Counted from the stretch's first letter, positions 1 through 12,400 are shown. The stretch: DNA of 64,000 nucleotides from Apiotrichum sp. Y4204 (GCA_025531455.1 JAMYHL010000075.1:124001-188000), one strand, 5' to 3'. The notes: a model not told the origin generated them from the sequence alone. Program-made: numbers and translations.

Positions 1-2579
1 GGTGCTGCAAAGCTGCAAAGCTGCAACCTGCCGCCCATGCTGCTAGCTGCTAGCTGCAGGCTGCATCGTGCTGCATCGCGAGGCACACCGATCCACGCGC
101 TGCCAACCTGCATCCCGCTTGTTCGGCAGGGTAAACTTCGGTGTCTACCTCGGACGGGAGCGAGTTAAATTCGGAGTTTGCAGGTCTGCACGACAGCACC
201 GTGCCAGGGAAGGAGTATGTATGGTCTTGGCTTGTATGACGTTGCAGGTCTCGGTGTGATAACACCTGGGCGCACGGCCATCCAATACGCGCTCGATGCC
301 GTCTTGGAGTCCCCACACTCTGGGTACTCGGGGAGCATCCAGGCTATTTGTGCTCTACATTCTTTACAGCGGACACGGGCAAGCTTCCAACAGGTGCTGC
401 GCAGGTGCTCTGCATCAGCACATGCTATCTGCGGCACACGCTATCAGCTGTCCAGCTGTTCACTCAATATACCACTACAGTTGACGATGGCCGTGGTCCA
501 AATTAGCATGCTCGCACGTGTACCTTTCCCCAAGCGCGAATTAGCCCATGCTGCCTGCTGCGCATTCCGCGGTGTTGTGGAGCAGAATGGATATAAAAAC
601 CCGTACAGAGAGCCTCTTAGATTGCCGAGACACTGAGCAGCGGCGGTACACACCGGCGATGACTTCGGGAATATCGGGAAGCCAAGGTTGATATCAAGTC
701 GCCAGGAACCCCTCTGGTCAGCTGGACATGGTGGATCGGTCTCCCTCTGCGCGCCCCGGCTCCGTGCTCATCGACGGCTTGACGCGCTGGACAGTATCAA
801 CATATGTCTCATCTGCGGAGGGGGCGAAGGCTCGATGAGCAAGGGGCGCATTCAGCTGCGTGGCCTTGCCCAGAAACCTGCTCACGATTGAGCGATCGCT
901 TTGATAGTTCGCGAGGAAATTGATATACAGTATCCATGTCCGCGGTCATCGCAGGCTTGCGATAGCGGTGTGTGCGATGCATGATGCGGCGCGGCGTCTT
1001 GACAGCATAACAGTGGTGCAAGCAATCCATCGCTGCATGAGATTGACGGTGAGGAGTGAGTAACCACAGCGCCGATCGCTGTGTGATGATCGCTGATCGA
1101 AAGCCACCACCCAGTATGGTCTATGCACGCTGGGTCCAGCACTATGCAAACCCCCCTGTCCAATATTCGTTCATCTCGTTTTGGCTCAGCGGTCTGAACC
1201 CCACGAAACAAATCAGCGTACCTAGCCCCACGGTTCGATTCCCGACGGCAACTGGGTGGTTGGCTGGTTGTGAGGGGGCGAAGGGCGGGGGTGACTGGCA
1301 ACGTTGTATTGGCTGTATTACCTCGGTAGTATATGGTGCCATAACACAGCGGGGCCGACTATTCTGAAGCGAAGTCCGGGTACAATTAAGCCAGTCTGGA
1401 AGCGTCTCGGGGAAGAACGCGGGCAAGGGGCGCTGAGAGCCACCTTTTTGGTTGCCGTTGCAGGTGAATGTATATGCACAACACAGTCTCTAGTATCAAT
1501 GCAACTAGTGGACGCTGGAAGAGCCATTGCGCCATTCGCTGTCTGCGCCCTCTCGTGTTCAAGTGCTTCTCTTGATCGGCGTGCGATCTGCGATCCATCG
1601 CTATCCTTCGATCGATTGTCGATCCGCTGATCCTGTTCAGACCCTGACGATCACTTCCTTCTCTGTAGTCATACCAACTCCACGAGCCGTACAATCGCGT
1701 ACGACCCACTGATCCACCTGGCCACCTGAGGTCTCGTCGAAGACATCAAACAGTGTGAACATGGTTGTGTGTCGGCCGCGAAGCAAGCTCTTCTCGTTCT
1801 AATTTCTTATTAATACTGTTATTATTATCAGCATTTTCAGTAGCAAAGTACATCTCCCGATCCTGTTCCCCAAGCCTGGCCACCCACTTGCACGACAAGG
1901 CGCGACACGATCGAGACTTTGAGCCTGTGTGCATGAGGATGCACGGCGCGTCGGCATGTTCAGTTGACCAGTCCATTAGTTGTGCAAGTGCCACAAGTGG
2001 GCGTGATGCCCGCGGATCATGCCCCAAGAGAATAAGAGCTAATGCACTGCAAGGACAAATATGAACATCCGCCGATATCCAGTGATAGGGAGTAAAATAA
2101 GAAGAGGAAGTGTGGCGAGAGAATAAGTAGATAATCTATCCGGAGATGAAGGGCAGTGTCGGTGCGCGTGGGCCGCAAAGGGCGTCGTGGACAGAGGGAC
2201 AACCTACATCCTTGATGTGTTCTCGAGTTTCTAGGCGGTATACCAGCCGTGATAGGACAAAGGATGGGAGGTCTACTGCCACTGCATCTACTGACACTCG
2301 ATCAAGGACTACCCAGTCGGGCAAGATCACGTCCAACAATAAGTGATGCCGCCACCCGTCCTGCCTAACGATACTTCGTATCACACTCCTCGCTAACACA
2401 CTGTTGAATATGCATCCCTCTGGTCTATGGGACATCCGGGGGTCGTGATGAATTGATGGATTGGGTTACGGGTATGGCGATGAGAGAATAAACACGGGGG
2501 GTATGATTCTGGCGTTGAGGCCGATTTTTATTTTTACGACGAGAAATGAGATGCGATCTTGCGAGCGATCTATTCCCGC
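1..2579. other. Intergenic region without a recognisable protein gene
   Basis: No reading frame here has a convincing start, splice pattern or family motif. The first 80 bases hold short GCTGCAAA- and GCTGCTA-type direct repeats. A pair of A-box and B-box-like elements followed by a T5 run is described separately at 1182-1449. The right end is the 3' flank of the adenosine kinase gene. Confidence 0.6.
1182..1449 (+). ncRNA. Candidate Pol III-transcribed structured RNA
   Basis: Seen: TGGCTCAGCGG at 1182-1192 fits the Pol III A-box consensus, and GGTTCGATTCC at 1232-1242 is a perfect B box, with a start-to-start spacing of 50 nt as in tRNA genes. The sequence between them does not fold as a tRNA. 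Bases 1182-1191 are complementary to 1431-1442 over 10 base pairs, with one 2-nt bulge (GA). That pairing would close the molecule three bases before a T5 run (1445-1449), a Pol III terminator. An inner hairpin with loop CTCG lies near 1319-1330. Inference: a roughly 260-nt structured RNA in the size range of SRP, RNase P or RNase MRP RNA. I could not match conserved motifs of any of these, so the identity is open, and a decayed tRNA or chance is possible. Confidence 0.35.
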
Positions 2580-4100
2580 TTAGAGGACGTTGACCTTGGG
2601 CCACTCGAGGCAGGGGCCGATCTGGCCGCAGCACATCTGGCCGAGCTTGTGGCCGATCTCGATGGCCTCGTCGAGCGACTTGCCCTGAGCAATGGCACCA
2701 AGGAAGCCACCGGCGAACATGTCACCGGCACCGTTGGTGTCAATGATCTTGTCCGAGGCAAGCTTGGGGACGGCAAAGGTCTTGGGGTTCTCGTCCTGGG
2801 GGCCGAGGTTGGCGGGCGAAGTCGAAGGAGCCGACGACGCAACGAGGGTCGAGTCAGCGCCCTGGGTGATGATGACAACACGGGGGCGCGAAGCGTTCGA
2901 CTTGGAGAAGGCAGCGAGGGTGCTGGCAATCTCGGGGAGGGGGGCGGCACCCATGCCAGCGGCCTCGGAGTAGGCAGCAGCCTCCGACTCGTTGCCAATA
3001 AGGATGTCAACGTGGGGGAGGAGCTCCTCAAGCTGAACCTTGAAGAACTGGGCAATGAAGGGGGCGGAGAGGTTGAGGACAACGGTCTTGCCGGCGGCGG
3101 AGGCAGCCTTGGCAATCTCGAGGGCCGACTCGATACCGTGGGTGAGGAAGAAGCCACCAATGTAGAAGTACTTGGCGCTGTTGATGATGGCGGCGACCTC
3201 GGGCTTGGCGAGGTGAGAGGGGTGGAACATCTCGGCGGCACGGAGGGTGGTCACGAGCGAACGGTCGTGGTTGGAGAGGATGACAGCGCAAGCACCAGTC
3301 TTGGTGGGGGCGGGCTGGTACTCGTAGGCCGAGATGACGCCCTCGGTCTCGTTGACCTTGGCGAGGGTCTTGGCGAGCTCATCGTCACCAACCGAGCCAA
3401 TGTAGGCGACCGAGTTGGGGGGAAGGACGTACTGCGGTTAGTGATGAGATATTATGATTGACGTTGGGCGTGCACAATATCACGACTGAGGCTGGTAGTA
3501 GTGATAAGGAGCACGTTTCACTGAGACGGCGCCTGAGCCACCCCACGTTTGATCACGACCAGTTCGATCTGGAAAGCCACAGATCATGTGTCACCAGTCG
3601 ACAACTTCATATCGTTTCGAGCAGTCGCGCCATATTGTACGCGTCGAACAACTCACAGCAGCGGCACGGGCGGCGTTCTGGGCGGCACCACCGGCAACGT
3701 AGGTGACCTGGCAGTTGTTGACAATGTCCTCGTAGCTGGTGTCAGCGCGTCCAGAGGAATGTGGGGGCGCCACAGATGGTCCGACTCAGGCTGCGATATC
3801 TGAATCCCCAGATTGACCGGCATCAATGCTCAACTCACATAGGCATGTGCTTCTCCTCGGCGAGGATGGCGTCGTTCGACTTGAGGCCGTACTTCTCGAG
3901 GTAGGCGGGTCCGTCCTTGGGCGACACCTGGATGTCGAGCTGGGGGGTCAGCAAAGTCGCGGCATTGAGATCAAGAGCCGGCAAGTCTCGCAGTCCAGCA
4001 GGGCGGAATGTCGGACTGTTATTCTGAACGCGCCGTTCCCTCCTAATGCCGCGCTACTCACGAGGGGGTTACCAATGCAGACGACGGTGGGAGCGGCCAT
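2580..4100 (-). CDS. ADO1: Adenosine kinase
   Basis: Phosphorylates adenosine to AMP with ATP. In fungi this recycles adenosine released by S-adenosylhomocysteine hydrolysis and so supports methylation. Exons (complement): 4062-4100, 3839-3939, 3657-3735 and 2580-3431, giving 356 residues, close to the usual 340-350. The start ATG at 4100 opens MAAPTVVCIGNPL, and splicing restores the family N-terminus GNPLLDIQ. The PfkB signature DTNGAGDMFAGGFLG lies at about residues 304-318, with the catalytic base Asp near 310. The conserved GGAAQN adenosine-binding segment falls in exon 3. Introns have GTGAGT donors, and the last ends in a CTAACCGCAG branch/acceptor. The gene is divergent from the phosphatase at 4525. 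Identity is secure; exon edges follow from phase and splice consensus. Confidence 0.95.
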
Positions 4101-4524
4101 TTTGAATGATTTGAGAGTGGTGAGGGATGGAGAGGAAAGATGTGAGGAATGTCCAAGATGACCGAGAGGCCGAGAGGAACACCTGCCAGCATGCCAGCAA
4201 CCAGCTGCTCGGTGAGCACGTTTTTGGGTGGAAGAAAGGAAAAACAGGGGCGCTGGGTCGCGCACATCGTCACATCTCCACGTTATTTGTTTCAAACATT
4301 TACACGTCATTACAAAAGCGTGGAGTCCTCGCGGCTCTAGCACGAGCGGAGGCTCAAGACTCCCGACTCCCCCAGGTCGTTGATAAGCCGGGGTCACGCC
4401 GATCCTCGATCCTGGACAGCTCAAGTTGATCCGATTACACTTGTGATTCTGAAATTCCACCCAAGTCATCTCGGCCGTCTCTGTTCTTAATCCCTCTATC
4501 TCGCAGGCAGTGAGACCTACCGCA

Positions 4525-5344
4525 ATGCTCATCTACTTTGCGCGCCACGGGCAAACGGACCAGTACGTGCCGTGCCCCGAGGCGTCTTCTCTCGCCGTGC
4601 CCACCCCAATGCAACCTGTCCCCTTTCCGTTCACTGACCACAGCAACATCCAGGGCATCATCCAAGGCCAACTGGACACGCCGCTGAACGACACTGGCCG
4701 CGCAGAGTCGCGCCTCCTTGCCGCGCATCTTGCTGATGTGCCGTTTACGACTGCATGGTCGTCTGATCTGAGCCGCGCGATGGAGGTGCGCCCTCGCTGT
4801 ACCTAACTCCTGACGCCCAGACAGCCCAGATCGTGACGAAACGACACGGCCTCCCGATCCAGACCCACCCATTGCTACGAGAACGCGGTCTCGGTTCTCT
4901 GGAAGGCCACAGATGGCTGCGGGGCACGCCGCTGCCAGCAGACGTGGAGAAGAGTGCCGAGTAGGTATTCGCAGTCTAGCTAACATCCGCGTATAGGCTC
5001 TGATCTCTGACGACAGCTTTCGTGCCCGCGTCGCAGAATGGTTTGCCCATCTCCTCGCCGTCACTCCCGAGGACGCGACCGTGCTGGTGGTCTCGCACGG
5101 CGCGTATCTCTCCACCCTGCTCGGCATTCTCCTCTCCCCGCCATACTCCCTCCCCTCTCCCGGTGTCGACCTGGCAGCGCACTGCCTCAATACCTGCGTT
5201 GCCCGCGTGAGGCTCACCAAGGGAGAGAAGAAGTGGCAGGGCCAGATTCTCTCCTGGGGGGAGATCACGCATTTGGGCGACAAGGCGGTGGATATTGGTG
5301 TCGCGGATGATTTGCGGCGCGACGCACAGAAGGTGTCGTCGTAG
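4525..5344 (+). CDS. Histidine phosphatase (phosphoglycerate mutase-like family)
   Basis: Exons 4525-4562, 4644-4785, 4821-4960 and 5017-5344 give 215 residues. The N-terminal LIYFARHGQTD carries the RHG catalytic motif with the phospho-accepting His8. The second catalytic histidine is in VVSHGAYLST near the C-terminal third. This is the minimal single-domain size of TIGAR-like and yeast YOR283W-like phosphatases, not a glycolytic mutase. Substrate cannot be told from sequence; candidates are sugar bisphosphates or other small phosphomonoesters, probably in the cytosol. The second intron is only 35 nt, with CTAAC followed by CCCAG. The third intron is placed by phase, because reading through gives an immediate TAG. 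The start is the first ATG and leaves just one residue before the LIYFARHG strand. The 424-bp spacer to adenosine kinase probably serves both genes. Confidence 0.88.
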
Positions 5345-6305
5345 ATTATAGATGGGTTGAGCGGGGGTGCTCGCTTTCGAGGGGATACTTAGGCAGCTAG
5401 ACAGATGTTGCGGAAAATATGGCTGAAGAAGGCATAGAAGTAGAAGCAAAAGGCAGCGCCCGTTTGCGCGCCCGGCATGTATTGCCCGCATGCACATTAC
5501 ATTACTGTATACTGTATGGACGAGTCCAACACGAGACGAACTGTCTGTGAACCGACGACAGGGCAATGATATCTCTCTAATGCAACTTCCTTGATCATCT
5601 GGTCAGACACATTAGGGTTGAGAAATAGTAAGTACTGTCGCATTAGACCAATTGTTGTATTCTCGGTACTACCATCCTAGCGAGATCCTAGTCCTGGCCC
5701 AAGACACAACCCAGTTCTCCATTGAGTTGTGAAGGCACACGACAGCCGGGCAGTGTAATAACTCCTCCTGTCTGATCTCTGTACCAGTACACCAGTCCGA
5801 CCGCCTATTCGAAATACACGCCGCACAACACCACCATTCCCAGCAGCGTTCGAAATCCAGCCTGCCCGGTATCCTGGTGGTGGCGTTCACTTCGAAAATC
5901 GCGGCGTCGGAGTCTCCTCTCGGGGAGTCGGGGAATTCTCGGGCCTCCACCTCCACCCCCGAGGTCCGGGGCGCTGGTGATGGAGAAATTTCAATCCTGT
6001 ATTGTGCATGGTTCGCGGATCGTTATGCATGTCGAGGGGGTCGTCTAATCGTCTCGCTAGTGGCGCTCCCGGCGCTGCTGGCGCTGCTTATCGCGGCCTA
6101 ATTCGCCTACGCCAATGGCATTGCGGAATGGTCAATGTCGAAATCCGTCGCGCCGGAGCATAGTGTACGGTACCGCACCGCTGGCTGCGTCACCCCCTCG
6201 ATCCCTCCATCTGCTAGTCCCTCAGTCCCATTCCGGCGTCACCGTCCGGCGTCACCTCCCGGCCTCTCTGTCCCGGCGTCACAGCCTGCCCTGCCTCGGC
6301 CGGGG
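5345..6305. other. Convergent intergenic spacer
   Basis: This lies between the 3' ends of the phosphatase (+) and the ANCHR-like gene (-). No coding potential with plausible splice sites, tRNA or notable repeat was seen. It probably holds the two 3' UTRs. Confidence 0.5.
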
Positions 6306-7590
6306 CTACCGCTTGAACACATACGCCCGGCCGCGGTGTTCCTCCATGAGGTTGTGCTCGCGCCAGCACGCAGCGCAGTACAGGTCGTTGCACTCGAGGC
6401 AGCGCATCGTCGCGTCCGCATTACAGATGCCTGTCGTCAGTGATGCCGGGAGATACCGAACATGCCGGCTGGCGAGATACGAGCAGCGACCTATCTCGCC
6501 GCTCCGAACGCCGAAGCACACAAGCACACTCACAGCACCACGTATCGAGGTCTTCGTCGCGCGCGTCGTCCCACCCCGCGATGCCGAACCCCTGTCCCGG
6601 GCGGCGAGGCGGCGCGCCCGGACCCTTGGCGTTGGGCTTGCGCGGTGCCGAAGTCGGCACGGAGGGGAGAGCGCCCGGGAGCTCTCCGGGGCTGCGCAGT
6701 CCGAGGAGCGCGGCAAGGCGCGGATCTGCCGCCTCTCCAGCTTCGGGGGTGGGAGAGGGAGAGTCAACGGGGTCTGGTAGCCCGGGAAGCGTCGGTAGCG
6801 ACGGTAGCCCCGGTCCCGGATGCTGCAGCTCTGTGCCTTGGGAATCGCGCCGCGCCGATTCCGGCAATTTCGATGCCTCTCCAGAGTCGCTATTCCTGGC
6901 GCTGGATGGCACCTCCTCCGCCGAGTCCGTGCGCGCTTGTTTCTGGCCACTGCTCGCTGATCCACCGCCGGAAGACACGGGACTTCCCCCGGCGGCGGAA
7001 TCGCGTTCGCGCGCGGGGCCCGGATGGGGTGACGCGGGGGTGGCGTCCGGGGAGCGAGGGGCGTACTCGTCTGCCGCATCAGCTGGATGTCGCCATCGCG
7101 GTCGGTAACGGCTCACCTTCTAGCCTTGCCTCGGCGAGCGCCCGCGCGAGGATCTCCTCCTCTGTCTCCCCATCATACTCATAGCTATCTTCCGCATCGG
7201 GCACCGGTTCGCGCTCATTTGGACGCTCTAACTTCCCCTCCGCGTCGCGTAATGTCAGCGCGACGTCGCGCTCGAGCCCGTCATCCTTCGGCGCAGAAAA
7301 TTCCACTCTAGACATCAGCCCCGCTCGCAAGGCAATACATACTCGACCGGGGCATTGAATCCAGCCAGCAGCTCCGCGAGCTCCGCATCCCCGACTGTGC
7401 CCTCATCGCGGGGAAGACTATCGGCAACGGCCAGGATCGCCGCGTCCTCTTCTTCTGCTCGCGCCGCGGCGCGCGCTACGGCCTCGGGGGCGAGGGAGGT
7501 GATGTCTCCCTTATCTTCCTTTGTGTCTGCCGGATTGTGTATTGGCGCGCGGAGGGCGGCAAAGCGCGCTAGTAGGGCGTCGTCGTCCAT
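6306..7590 (-). CDS. ANCHR/ZFYVE19-like zinc-binding protein
   Basis: Exons (complement) 7339-7590, 7117-7285, 6534-7082 and 6306-6430 give 364 residues. The C-terminal 45 residues form a Cys/His module beginning TWCCICNADATMRCLEC, then DLYCAACWREHN and EEHRG. It matches the B-box-like zinc finger at the end of animal ANCHR (ZFYVE19), the abscission checkpoint regulator. The match appears only after removing a 103-nt intron that splits the first cysteine cluster. Acidic, Ala-rich helices such as EEEILARALAEARLE (about residues 120-135) could be MIM1-like ESCRT-III-binding segments, as in ANCHR. No FYVE domain is present. The middle is Pro/Ser-rich and probably disordered. The first intron is 53 nt ending in CCGAAG; an earlier AG would break the frame. 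Role in fungi is unknown; cytokinesis or ESCRT is inference. Confidence 0.75.
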
Positions 7591-9468
7591 TCTAGAGTAA
7601 GGAGAGGGATGCAATACGTTTCGCGACGAGGTGGATGTTGACAGATGCAAGATGGACACAGCGAGGACCTCGATGCGTTGTTGGGTCCGAGTTGCGTCAT
7701 TGATGGTGGGCGGCAAAGAAATGACGTGTGTATTAAGGGAGCTGGGCTTGATCAAGTCAGGTACGTGTTCCATCTCGGGTCTACGGATCTACGGATCTAC
7801 GTGCTTGATCCCATCTAGTGCCACATCGCTTCTTTTCAGATTCTAGCCCGAAACGTGATGACCCAACGTTGAACGTTGACAAGGTCCGGCCCTCTGCAGA
7901 CTGCGTTTCTGGGTGCGAGGCACAGAGACAATGCAACACGCTCAAGCCTTGTGCTTCGCAACATCGGGGCTCAGCAGTCCGAAGCGGGAGAGGCCAGAAC
8001 AAGACAGACGACAGAGACAGCGGGAGTGCCAGGCATGTGCCCAGCTCTTGGCTGTTGCGAGCCGCTCCATTGCCGCATGCTGAGCCAGGCTCTCCGGGTT
8101 GGCCCCTGGCCCTGGCCGTGCGTATGAAGCCTTGAAGCAGGCATCAAGTGTGATCGGGGTCGAGAGTCGAGAGGGATCGGAACAGAGGCAAAAGATCCCA
8201 AGATCTCAAGCACATGCCCGGAGCTCGGAGCGTGCACGGTCAGCAGGCGAGGGTCGAGGGGGGTCCTGATTGGTTGGCATCTCTGTGCGCACAAGAAAAT
8301 GAGGATTGTCTTGGCCGGTCTGTTTCTCTTCTTTCTCTGCTTTCTCTCTCTGCTCCGCGCTCCTCCCCCGTTGCATCTCGCCCGGCCACTCCGCTGTATC
8401 CCCGCTCATGTCGCCGTCTCAGATTTCCCTCCCCCCCCCTGCTGCCCCGCTGTCCCCGCTGGGCACAGCGGGGGTGCCTCAGGGGACCCCGCGGGTGCTC
8501 CAGCCAATAACAGACAGCGAGAGCTGCAGAGATGCTGTTGCCGCAGGAGCACGCTGCCGATGGCTGTTTTGCATGTTGCTGCTTTTTTTTTTTTCTTCAC
8601 CCGGTAAATGACGTTGCCGCCCTGCGGAACCTGCAGTTCGTGCGCCGTTGTAACCGTTTTGTTCATGGAGTGGAGTGGGTGGTGTCTGGTGAGTGGCGTC
8701 AAACAATCATCCGCCCAGCGCACCCTGCCCCTGTGCCCCGCTTTTACATCTCCTGGCAGCTGCGTCAGACCCGCCTCCACATTTCTCATCATCTGGACAA
8801 GGAAAAGAGTTGCCCCGCCGGACAATTGTCATCTGATATCTCATCGCTTCCATCGTCGTCGCCATACCCTCTGCCCCTCGGCCCTCGGCGTCTCGAGCCC
8901 CCCGGGGGACACGGCATGCATCTAGCTGGCTTTCAACAGGGCACTGGCAGTGAGAGTCGCACAATTCGCCTGCCTGTTTGGGCAGGGTTGAGCCAGTCGG
9001 GAGTTGTTCCGGTCGTGCAGTTGCAGTTGCAGGCAGCTAATCAGGTGGTGTCTGTTGCATGCAGTCACTTGCAGTCACTGCAGTCACAGTCGCAGTCGCA
9101 GTCACGACCGCATCACTGCATCACTACCTGCCTCTGCCCGCCTCCGGTGGCTCCGGTAGATTAAAGTGACCGTAGGAGAAGCATTCATCACTGGATCACT
9201 GGATCACGTCGTCGCTCGGAACGACCAAACCAATACTGCCACTACTTGTATACAAAGAGCACTCTTCTTCATCCTTCACTTTCCCTCTATCCCCCCGACC
9301 ATCTATACGAGTCCATCCACCCCTCGGAGTAGTCGCACTTAAAAGCTCTCATTGCCATCAACACTAGCTCATAACCCCCTTCCAACCACCCGGCTGCTTC
9401 TTGCTCCCCAGTTTGCATCCCGCTGGCTCCACTTTCACTCCCCCTTCCCCCACTCACCCCCACCCAAC
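7591..9468. other. Divergent promoter region, 1.9 kb
   Basis: This lies between the ANCHR-like gene (-) and carnitine acetyltransferase (+). It contains a triplicated CTACGGAT near 7780-7802, a T tract near 8582-8594, and an imperfect CAGTCR hexamer run at 9062-9110. The last 150 bases before the ATG at 9469 are CT-rich, as expected of a fungal 5' leader. No gene seen. Confidence 0.5.
9062..9110. repeat. Imperfect CAGTCR hexamer repeat
   Basis: Runs such as GCAGTCACTGCAGTCACAG followed by CAGTCGCAGTCGCAGTCACG form about seven imperfect 6-bp units, some 360-410 bp upstream of the carnitine acetyltransferase start. It is a simple-sequence minisatellite; no function is evident. Confidence 0.7.
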
Positions 9469-12163
9469 ATGACCGCCGCGATTCCCCGCGAGCCCTCGCC
9501 ACCCTACCCCGCCGGCGCCTTGTTGGCACCCGCCAACCCCGGCATTGCTGCAAAGTACGCCGCGGACCTCCCGAAGCTACCGATCCCCAAGCTCGAGGAC
9601 ACCTGCCAGCGCTACCTCGCCGCGCTCGAGGGGCTGCAGGACGAGCAGGAGCACGCAAAGTCCAAGGCCGCCGTTGAAGAGTTCCTTTCAAGCGGCGAGG
9701 GCAGGTACTGGCAGGACAAGCTGGAGAAGTACAACGAAACGGTCGACTCGTACATTGAGGAATTCTGGTGTGAGTACCCGGTAACAGTGCTCGGCGTTGT
9801 GGTTGCGCGGGCGCCGGTGGCAAGATGCAACGCCCGCAGATGGATTGCTCGTCGTCGGGGATTCTTCGGGGTCTCTGGCGAGGATGGCGAGTGATCCGGC
9901 GGCAGAGATGGAAGTTTCAGTTTGCGATCCGGGGTATCTCCGCTGCAAGCCATCCTTTGCATCGTCTCGCATCCTTGCCGCCAAGCTCGCAGCCGTCGCG
10001 TCGCACATGTCATCCCACCGCAGACGCTCACACTCGCAGACGAGTCCTACCTTTCCCACTCCGACTCGGTCGTGCTGTCCCTCAACCCCTTCTTCGTCCT
10101 GTCGTCGGATGTCACCCCCCGTACCGACCCCCAGCTCTCGCGCGCTTCCTCCCTCATCCTCTCGTCGCTCCTCTTCATCCACGACCTCCGCAATGGCCTT
10201 CTCAAGCCGGATGCGGTGCGTACCTCGCAGCTCGACATGAGCCAGTATGAGCGTCTGTTTGCCACCTGCCGTGTGCCCACGGAGCTCGGCTGCCGGATGG
10301 AGTCCTATAACGAGTCGCGCCACATTGTCGTCATCCGCCGTGGACAGTTCTGTGAGTAGGTTGGATAGCCGCGGACCTGCGACCCTGGACATGGAGCATG
10401 TGGGCTGTCACCTGGTCGTGCATCTGGATATCCTGTGCAGGCGGTACAGTCGCCTCGGGATAACCCTCACGGTTGCAACCGGAGGCTATGCGTTCATTGT
10501 TCTCGGCTGGCCACATGATTCTCCCGTACGCCACGGAACTTGTACTGATCCAATCACAGACTGGTTTGACGTCCTCGATCGCAAGAACCGTCCTATGCTC
10601 TCGGATCGCGAGATTCTTACCAACCTGCAGGGTATCGTTGCCGATGCCGACAAGATTCCCATAACCGAAACTGGCGCGAATGCTGTTGGTATCCTCACTA
10701 CCGAGAACCGCAAGGAGTGGTCGAGGCTGCGTAATGAGCTCAAGACCTCGAACCGTAACAATGAGAAGTCGCTCGCGATTGTCGAGTCGGCCCTGTTCAT
10801 TGTCTGTCTCGACGACTCGGAGCCTGCCGACCTTGGCGAGCTCTGCGGCAACTTCCTCTGCGGTGGCTACCGTCTTGAGCACGGTGTTCAGGTCGGAACC
10901 TGCACCAACCGTTGGTACGACAAGCTCCAGATCATTGTGTGCTCAAACGGTGAGGCTGGCATCAACTTTGAGCACACCGGTGTGGATGGCCACACTGTGC
11001 TGCGCTACGCCGCCGACGTGTACACTGAGCTTGTGCTGCTCTATGCCAAGTCGATCAACCCCTCGACCCCGTCGCTCTTCAAGGCCAAGCCGTCGCCGTT
11101 CGCCAAGGGCTCCAAGACGCCCCGCGAGGCCGATGACATTGAGCTGGAGCCGGACACCCAGCCTATGAAGCTCGTCTGGCGCCTCACCCCGACGCTCAAG
11201 AGTGGTGTGCGCTACGCCGAGACGCGTATTTCCGATCTCATCTGCCAGAACGACTCCAAGGCGCTCGAGTTCCGTGGCTATGGTGCCAACTTTATCAAGC
11301 GCCACGGCTTCTCGCCCGACGCTTTTGTCCAGATGGCCTTCCAGGCTGCCTACTACTCGCTCTACGGCCGTGTCGAGTCGACGTACGAGCCTGCCATGAC
11401 CAAGCAGTTCCTCCACGGCCGTACCGAGGCCATCCGTACTGTCAGCAAACAGTCGGTCAAGTTTGTCGAGACCTTCTGCAATGAGAATTCGACCCCCGCG
11501 GAGAAAATCAACGCCCTCCGCGAGGCGTGCAAGCGCCACACTGAGCTCACCCGCGCGTGCTCCGCTGGCCAGGGCCAGGACCGCGTCATGTACGCGATGA
11601 ACTCGCTCGTTCGTCGCGAGATCTGCGAGGCCGAGAAGGAGGGCCGGGAACCGCCAAAGGTTCCTGCCATCTTCGCTGACCCCGCCTACACCATGCTCGG
11701 CTCGTCTGTCCTCTCCACATCCAACTGCGGCAACCCTGCCCTCCGTCTCTTCGGCTTCGGCCCGACCCATCCCGAGGGCTACGGCATTGGCTACATCATC
11801 AAGGACGAGGGTATCTCGGTGTGCATGTCGTCCAAGCATCTCCAAACGCGCCGTCTCCTCAAGACGCTGCAGGCGTACCTCCTCGAGACGCGTACGCTCC
11901 TCGTCCAGCTCTGGCGCGAGGCGAACACGGCCCCCGAGGCGTTCGTTGACCACTCGGGCGTCATGCGCGACGCACGCACCGGCCGCCGCCTCTCCGATGC
12001 CGAAGTCGACGGCGTAGACAGCGCCGCCATTGTCGAGGAGGAGGACGACGGCCTCGGCGGCTTTGGCTACTTTGACATTGTGACACCCACATCGGGCAAG
12101 GAACAGCAGCGCCGCCGCCGCCGCTCTACTATCGGCAAGATGATCCCCATTGCGGAGTATTAA
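9469..12163 (+). CDS. Carnitine O-acetyltransferase
   Basis: Transfers acetyl groups between CoA and carnitine, letting acetyl units cross organelle membranes during growth on acetate or fatty acids. Exons 9469-9769, 10040-10351 and 10560-12163 give 738 residues. After splicing, the N-terminal part reads EEFWYESYLSHSDSVVLSLN, the family's conserved entry region. RRGQFYWFDVLD bridges exons 2 and 3. The catalytic histidine is in FEHTGVDGHTVL near residue 343. The ending KMIPIAEY is not a peroxisomal PTS1, and the N-terminus (MTAAIPREPSPPYP) is not an obvious mitochondrial presequence. A cytosolic Yat1/Yat2 or AcuJ/FacC-like enzyme is therefore likelier than a Cat2-like one. That is inference. 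The first two introns are long for this window (270 and 208 nt). It converges on the Cue3-like gene 237 bp away. Confidence 0.92.
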
Positions 12164-12400
12164 GTACGAGTAGAGTGTGCCGGCAGAGCCGACGGCGCGG
12201 GGCGGGCCATCACAGTATATCGGATACCCACTTTCTCGGGTTGTATTTCGTAGTCAGCAGTAGCAGTGTCTGAAATGTACTTTTCTGGATATGATGTGGT
12301 CTGGGGATCGGATGAGGAATGAGCGTATGTCATCAATACGATATTCTCGATAGCTGTCATAATCACATTACATGGTATTGCTCTATTCTGCGTATGTGCT

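Noticed and set aside
2559..3461. 300-residue open frame antisense to adenosine kinase
   Set aside because: A shadow of GC-rich codon bias; the opposite strand is an unmistakable adenosine kinase with conserved catalytic motifs.
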